From: Candidatus Poribacteria bacterium
Lineage (GTDB): Bacteria; Poribacteria; WGA-4E; WGA-3G
Reading direction: 5' to 3'
Assembly (NCBI GenBank): GCA_026702755.1
Contig: JAPPBX010000031.1
Location: 62,001 to 126,000 of the forward strand
Length of the DNA: 64,000 nt
Below are positions 59,043 to 64,000 of the stretch, one piece after another (position 1 is the first letter of the stretch; every line of letters starts with the position of its first letter). The notes below the pieces were generated by a model that was not told where the DNA came from, did not search any database, and was given only the letters and a program-made list of their open reading frames with translations. The translations under genes were made by a program, and so were the position numbers.

Positions 59043-61163
59043 TTAAACGTCTATGAAGGGTTTTAGATCCCACAGCAGGATTGTGCAGTCGTGACTCCCG
59101 CTTGCGAGAAGTGTGTTGTTTGGTGAAAAGGCGAGTGACTGTACATCCGTCGGATGGCCCCAGAAGGTTGTGATTTCCTCACCAGTAGCGACTTCCCACA
59201 ACCGAATTGTCATCTTCTGCATTCCTTCCTCCCTCCGCCACCAAGTCCCGGATGCGAGATACTTACCACACGGTGAAAAAGCGAGGGCGTACGGTTTCTG
59301 TGTCTGTGGCTGCGGTATCTCCAAAAGTGTTGCCAGCGTTTCAGCGCACCACAAACGGAGTCCGCCGAACTTCCCTGTAGCAATTACGCTGCCACATGGT
59401 GAGAACGCTACTCCCATAAGCGTCCGAGGTTCATCCAAGGGAAATGTCCCAATTTGTTCACCCGACGCAACATCCCATAACTTAGAGGTTTTATCGCTTG
59501 AACTACTGACCAGTCGCTTGCCGTCCGGTGAGAAGGACACTGACCAGATGAAATCTGTATGTCCTGTGAAAACTTTCAACTTTTCGTTACGTTTGAGATC
59601 GTATAGATAGATTACGCCCTCTCTACTTCCAACTGCAATCTGATCCCCCGTCGGTGCGAATGCCATACGCCAAACTAAGTGTGACTGTTCAGTAAATTCA
59701 GCAATCGGTTCATCAGGCTTCTCAGCATCCCACACCTTGACATTTTCTTCGTTCTGAACAGTGGCAGCCAGCATGTTTCCACACGGCAAAACAGTAAAAG
59801 AGGTGATACGTTTATCCTCTAATAATGTTTTCTGTGCCTGTTTACGTTCAACATCCCATAACACAACTCCCATGCGATAGCCCTTCGTGGCAAGGGTTGC
59901 TTCATCCGGCAAAAACATTATGGGATCTGGATAACAGGCAAACTCACGAAGCGTTGAAGATGTATGAATATTACCAGCCTTCTTAGCTTTTTTGTCGGCA
60001 ATAGCCAACTGTGGGAACTTCTTAAACCATTTGGCATCAATGCTCTTCGGGTGCAATTCGAGGGTGTATAGTTTTTCACGGAGTTCCATATTCCAAATCT
60101 CAATCGTATCTTCCCGATCAACAGCGGCAAGCAGCACACCTTCTGACGAGTAGAATAGCTCTTTCGAGGATTTACCTGAGTCTGTATAAATTATTTTTTG
60201 TACACCCTTTCGGAGCTCCCATACACGCAGTATTTTCTCTTCACCGTCTTCACCGATTGATGCAGATGATGCCAAGAATAGACCGCATGGCGAGAAGACA
60301 ATACGATGTCCCCACTTACTATGTTCTGTGAGGTAAGCGAAGCGTTTACCCGTCGCGATTTCCCATACAGAGATAAAATTGTAAATACTGCCGGCAGCCT
60401 CAGTTTTGCTTAAGGTTTCATCGGGACACGCACACGCTATCAGACGACTATCTGGAGAAAAGACAAAATTTCTACCCGCAAACTTAGCGATTGCCTCACC
60501 CGTTTCTGGATGCCATACGTAAGTTTGTGTTCCTTCTGTGCCAGGGTTAACAAGTGTGCGTTCACCGTCTCGGAACGAATAAACTTTAGGATTACTTACA
60601 GTAGCAGCGAGGAATTTGCCGTCCGGAGAAAACTCAAGATGATTAACATCATTTGATTGCGTATCACGTTCACCCCGATTCATCTGTGCAATGCACACAC
60701 CTTGATGAACATCCAATACTTCAACATTGCCATCCCGATTCGCTATGGCAATCCACTTGCGATCTGGGGAAAAGACAACATGCGCATAGATATTCTGCGC
60801 TTCTGTCCTATCCATCCGTGCGATGCACTCACCACTCTGAACATCCATCACTTTGAGAACACCATCCCAATTGGCGATAGCGATCCACTCGCCATCGGGT
60901 GAAAAATCAGCACTGGCAATCAACCCTCGCTCTGTTTCCCACAATGCAATAGGGGACTTTGACGACATTTCATACCACCAGAGTCCTATGCGGGTTTGAA
61001 CGGCGAAATATATACCGCTGGGAGGGAATGACAGTTTCGGTCCCGGACCAGACGATACAATTCCTTTTCCCAATCGGGCAATCGCGCCTTCTGGCAATGC
61101 CCACGTTGTTCCTTCAGAGTCGCCTAATACTACATTGAATGGTGCTGGTTTTCGGCTTTGCAT
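59043..61163 (-). CDS. WD40-repeat protein, first tandem copy
   Basis: This 706-residue protein is made of WD40 repeats (about ten), for example GHTDFIWSVSFSPDGKRLVS then SSDKTSKLWDVASGEQI, with no signal or second domain. WD40 barrels bind proteins. The last repeat ends DCTILLWDLKPFIDV. It is a paralogue of the next gene: both start with the same MQSxKPAPFNVV block. Together with the M20 peptidase gene it lies in one run on the minus strand. Function unknown. Confidence 0.85.
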   Translation of the reverse strand: MQSRKPAPFNVVLGDSEGTTWALPEGAIARLGKGIVSSGPGPKLSFPPSGIYFAVQTRIGLWWYEMSSKSPIALWETERGLIASADFSPDGEWIAIANWDGVLKVMDVQSGECIARMDRTEAQNIYAHVVFSPDRKWIAIANRDGNVEVLDVHQGVCIAQMNRGERDTQSNDVNHLEFSPDGKFLAATVSNPKVYSFRDGERTLVNPGTEGTQTYVWHPETGEAIAKFAGRNFVFSPDSRLIACACPDETLSKTEAAGSIYNFISVWEIATGKRFAYLTEHSKWGHRIVFSPCGLFLASSASIGEDGEEKILRVWELRKGVQKIIYTDSGKSSKELFYSSEGVLLAAVDREDTIEIWNMELREKLYTLELHPKSIDAKWFKKFPQLAIADKKAKKAGNIHTSSTLREFACYPDPIMFLPDEATLATKGYRMGVVLWDVERKQAQKTLLEDKRITSFTVLPCGNMLAATVQNEENVKVWDAEKPDEPIAEFTEQSHLVWRMAFAPTGDQIAVGSREGVIYLYDLKRNEKLKVFTGHTDFIWSVSFSPDGKRLVSSSSDKTSKLWDVASGEQIGTFPLDEPRTLMGVAFSPCGSVIATGKFGGLRLWCAETLATLLEIPQPQTQKPYALAFSPCGKYLASGTWWRREEGMQKMTIRLWEVATGEEITTFWGHPTDVQSLAFSPNNTLLASGSHDCTILLWDLKPFIDV

Positions 61164-61237
61164 TGTATTTATTCCCTTAATAAGTTCAATGTCCCTTGTT
61201 ATAGTAAAGCCCGTAACTATCTATACACCAACGAAAG

Positions 61238-61258
61238 GGCGAGGATACAATCCTCGCC
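61238..61258. repeat. GGCGAGG palindrome between the WD40 genes
   Basis: GGCGAGGAT-ACA-ATCCTCGCC followed by AGCAAAGG, the same family as the copies in the membrane protein gene at 6172 and 6902. Confidence 0.7.
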
Positions 61259-61301
61259 AGCAAAGGAGAGGGGTTTTTGTTTGTCAAATGTCAACTTATT
61301 T

Positions 61302-63260
61302 TCAGGCTTTATTATAAGAATTGATAAAGGGTTTCACATCCCACAATAGGATTGTCCCATCAAAACTCCCACTCGCCAGCAGCGTGCCGTCCGGAGAGAA
61401 GTCGAGTGACTGCACGTCTGTCGTATGTCCCCAGAAGGTATGAATATTCTCACCTGTGGCAACGTCCCATAAACGTATCGCCATCTTTTTCATCCCTTTC
61501 TGCCACCAGGTGCCAGAAGCGATATATTTACCACACGGAGAAAAAGCGATCGCATAAGGTTTTATGCTGTTCTTGGGTTGTGGTATAGTATCCAAAGGTA
61601 TTGGTTCTTCAATGTTCCACAAACGTATTTCCCCGTAAAGTCCAGTAGCAATAATATTAGCACATGGAGAAACCGTTATTGAATAGGTACGTGAATCTTT
61701 CTTCTTGGACCAATCAATAGAGGCAAAACGAGGATCGCTCTTCAATGTTTCCCATGCTTGTTTCTGTTCTGTTTTCTGTTCAGAAGTTAATATGGCAAAA
61801 GCATTTTTCCGTGCAGCGTCTGAATATTTAACCCGATTGATTTTTGCATGTAACTTTGCAACGAAACTTTGTTTATATTTCTGTGGTACTTTCCATAATA
61901 CAGATCCACCACCATCACTGTCACTCACAATTGTTTGTCCATCCCGAGAAAACCACATTGAATCCAGATCGGAATCTGTTCGGGGTAGAAATGTAGGTTC
62001 ACGAAGTGTTACCCATGAGTTTGTTTTGTCAAAATTTCCTAATTTGTTGTGAAATGAACATGCGGTTGCTAGCTCTGGGCATTTCGTTAACCATATTGAA
62101 CCGATGCTCCCAGGTAATCGTTCTATTGATTCTACCTTTTTACGACGTTCTACATCCCATACTTCAACAATATTCGTGGTATCAGGAAATACAACAGCAA
62201 AGAGTTTTCCTTCCAGCGAATATGCGGGTACTAAGCGAGTGATTCTGAATTCAAAATCATAATATTTAGCGTTCCAATAATCCATGTCCCAACGTTTAGA
62301 ATCAATACCGCTATGTGTCCAATCCTCCTTGAGTGCACCTTTTTCGATTTCCCAAACTCGTAAATTTCCTCCTCTGTCCGCTGATACAATGAATTGACCG
62401 CAAGGTGAAAAGGTGACAATATCTATCCAATGCTCATGTGCCTTGAAATATGCAACGCGTTTGCTTGTTGCTATGTCCCAAACTGAAATGAAAAGTTGAT
62501 GTAAACCATCATCGCTATTAGCAGTGTCATCTGGACACGCGCATGCAATTAATCCACTATCTGGCGAAAACGCAAACTTGTTACCTGGAAACTTCGCAAC
62601 TAATTCACCTTTCCCAGAATCCCAAACAGCAGTTTGCGAACCGTCTCGTGAAGGTGTATATCCTCCGTTGTCAGAGTTAATTGGTGTTTCTGTTACAGCA
62701 AGGTATTGCCCATTAGGAGAAAATTCGACTCCTGCATAGATATTGAACCCTACGTTTATGGGCTCTAACTGAACCTGTGTGACGCATTCACCATGTTGAA
62801 CATCTAACACCTCAACCCCTTGTTTCCACGGAGCTGAGGCAATCAACCGACCATCCGGTGAAAAGACGAGAAAATCAACAAAAGAAGATAATTCGTATCT
62901 TTCCATCTGTGTGATGATCTTTCCGCTTTGGATATTCAGTACTTTTACTATTCCATCCCAATTTGCAATGGCGATTAACTTACCATCGGTTGAAATATCC
63001 ACAGCGGAAATAAGCCCACGTTCTGTCTCCCACAAAGCAATCGGCAACATTGTTGAAACATCATAGAACCACAATCCCATTCCAGTTCCAACGGCAAAAT
63101 ATGCGCCATCTGGGGAGAGTGCTACACTATCCAAATCTGGAGACGAGTTGCGTACCCCTTTTCCAAATCGAACGATTGCGCCTTCCGGTAATGCCCATGT
63201 GGTTCCTGTGGTATCGCCTGGTACGACATTGAAGGGTGCAGGCTTTGGACTTTGCATCAT
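61302..63260 (-). CDS. WD40-repeat protein, second tandem copy
   Basis: This 652-residue paralogue of the preceding gene has the same N-terminal block and closing repeat (DGTILLWDVKPFIN). The central portion lacks two or so repeats and diverges most (around 330-470). Its start lies ten bases after the stop of the M20 peptidase gene. Duplication was followed by divergence; both frames are intact. Confidence 0.85.
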   Translation of the reverse strand: MMQSPKPAPFNVVPGDTTGTTWALPEGAIVRFGKGVRNSSPDLDSVALSPDGAYFAVGTGMGLWFYDVSTMLPIALWETERGLISAVDISTDGKLIAIANWDGIVKVLNIQSGKIITQMERYELSSFVDFLVFSPDGRLIASAPWKQGVEVLDVQHGECVTQVQLEPINVGFNIYAGVEFSPNGQYLAVTETPINSDNGGYTPSRDGSQTAVWDSGKGELVAKFPGNKFAFSPDSGLIACACPDDTANSDDGLHQLFISVWDIATSKRVAYFKAHEHWIDIVTFSPCGQFIVSADRGGNLRVWEIEKGALKEDWTHSGIDSKRWDMDYWNAKYYDFEFRITRLVPAYSLEGKLFAVVFPDTTNIVEVWDVERRKKVESIERLPGSIGSIWLTKCPELATACSFHNKLGNFDKTNSWVTLREPTFLPRTDSDLDSMWFSRDGQTIVSDSDGGGSVLWKVPQKYKQSFVAKLHAKINRVKYSDAARKNAFAILTSEQKTEQKQAWETLKSDPRFASIDWSKKKDSRTYSITVSPCANIIATGLYGEIRLWNIEEPIPLDTIPQPKNSIKPYAIAFSPCGKYIASGTWWQKGMKKMAIRLWDVATGENIHTFWGHTTDVQSLDFSPDGTLLASGSFDGTILLWDVKPFINSYNKA

Positions 63261-63270
63261 ATCTTCGAGA

Positions 63271-64000
63271 TTACAATTCAGCGCGGGTTATGAAGGTTGC
63301 ATAGATAGTGGAGGTCCTGACCAAATCAGGGATATGTACGCGCTCATTGATGGCATGTCCGCCCTCGCCCCGCGGTCCATATCCGACTCCGGGCAAACCT
63401 GTATTGACGAAATAGTGTAAGTCTGTAAACCCCGTGGTGCCCTTAAACCGCGGTTTATTGAAGCGGACAATACGGACCGCGTCGGCGAACGCTTGTGCTA
63501 TTGGGGAAGTGGTATCCGTCAAGCAGGGTTCAATTCGCAAGATAGCGCGTGCTTCTGCGTCCAAATCGGGGTAGTATTGACATGCGCCAGAAATCGCTTC
63601 TCGCAATTCAAGCTCAGCAAATTCAAGTTCCTCGTTTGGCGTAATCCGGCGGTCAACTGAAAACGTGACGCTTGCTGGGACAGTGTTGACTTTGTCGCCA
63701 TCGGTGCCGTGAAAGGTTCCACCGATGTTCAACGTTGGATAACGGTCGCTGCCATCAGGGAGTTTAAATGCCCGTTCCGACGATTTTAAATTCCGTTTAA
63801 CCCGTTGGAGTGCTGTCACGAGTTCGGCAGTCTTCTCAAAGGCGTTTACTCCCTTATCCGGCTGCGCACCGTGCGCTGCTTTGCCCTTGACCTCAATTTC
63901 CAACCAAAGCACACCGTTATGTCCGTTGCCGATGTTCATCTCCGAACCGCCCTCACAGTTGACAACATAGTCCGCATTAACCAAACCTTCCTCAACAACG
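63271..64000 (-). CDS. M20-family peptidase/deacylase, 5' end cut by the window
   Basis: The visible part is the C-terminal 242 residues of an ArgE/DapE/M20-type enzyme; the frame stays open to the right edge. The dimerisation domain begins around GVLWLEIEVKGKAAHGAQPD with the conserved His. NTVPASVTFSVDRRITP and, near the end, GYGPRGEGGHAINERV carry the second-half metal/active-site residues. The family removes acyl groups or cuts dipeptides with two zinc ions. The substrate is unknown. Confidence 0.85.
   Translation of the reverse strand, partial: VVEEGLVNADYVVNCEGGSEMNIGNGHNGVLWLEIEVKGKAAHGAQPDKGVNAFEKTAELVTALQRVKRNLKSSERAFKLPDGSDRYPTLNIGGTFHGTDGDKVNTVPASVTFSVDRRITPNEELEFAELELREAISGACQYYPDLDAEARAILRIEPCLTDTTSPIAQAFADAVRIVRFNKPRFKGTTGFTDLHYFVNTGLPGVGYGPRGEGGHAINERVHIPDLVRTSTIYATFITRAEL

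Overview
The window looks like a chromosomal stretch of a Gram-negative-type bacterium with large intergenic repeat families. The gene mix is phytanoyl-CoA dioxygenase-like proteins, Gfo/Idh/MocA oxidoreductases, tandem WD40 proteins, PIN and MNT genes, PorV-like and OmpA-like envelope proteins, and an oligopeptide ABC operon. From memory this resembles Candidatus Poribacteria or a related sponge-associated or marine lineage. No rRNA or marker gene in the window proves that. I found no tRNA, rRNA, CRISPR array or complete insertion sequence.

Layout. 1-2.7 kb: two paralogous repeat proteins (the first cut by the window edge) and an orphan Phd-type antitoxin. 2.8-5.6 kb: a sulfur and cysteine cluster of cysteine synthase, APS reductase, a CysO/MoaD-like sulfur carrier and a Mec-like JAMM protease. 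The carrier carries four residues after its GG, so the protease has an obvious job. 5.6-15.7 kb: a polytopic GT-C-like protein, a Gfo/Idh oxidoreductase, small unknown genes, two tandem dioxygenases, and a radical SAM/SPASM protein that shares a PCP_red-like C-terminal domain with a small neighbour. A PIN protein coupled to an antitoxin-like TPR fusion follows. 15.8-28.4 kb: a MacB-type permease, an EamA transporter, a Gfo/Idh enzyme, an L,D-transpeptidase, the rsmI-hbd-VTT overlapping operon, a PorV-like protein, an HtrA-like protease, a formamidase, a DUF4325-PIN pair and an SDR enzyme.

28.6-36.0 kb: a dipeptide/oligopeptide ABC importer (DppD, OppF, solute-binding lipoprotein, DppB, OppC). 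An MNT-HEPN fusion gene sits inside it, two related spacer elements separate gene pairs, and dppB seems to start at an AUA codon. 36.2-38.4 kb: an ECF sigma factor, its anti-sigma factor and a HEAT-repeat protein.

38.5-51.9 kb is the most distinctive region. It is a seven-gene, co-oriented, tightly packed putative anti-phage operon: SNF2 helicase with a NOV_C-like tail, a PtuA-like ATPase and PtuB-like HNH nuclease (a Septu-like pair), an unrecognised protein, a DUF1156 DNA methyltransferase, an MNT nucleotidyltransferase and a DUF499 ATPase. It reads as a DUF499/DUF1156/helicase modification-defence system with a Septu-like module inserted.

52.2-64 kb: Xaa-Pro aminopeptidase, an AstE-like hydrolase, ribose-5-phosphate isomerase, a YjbH-like barrel, an OmpA-family protein, an RNHCP protein, a decayed AAA/second-gene pair, two WD40 proteins and a truncated M20 peptidase.

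Repeats occur throughout. They include inverted arrays of AACTGATAACTG-like words, short palindromes followed by CCTAC, and GGCGAGG palindromes, two of which lie in frame inside a membrane protein gene. Function calls rest on motif recognition alone; no database search was run.
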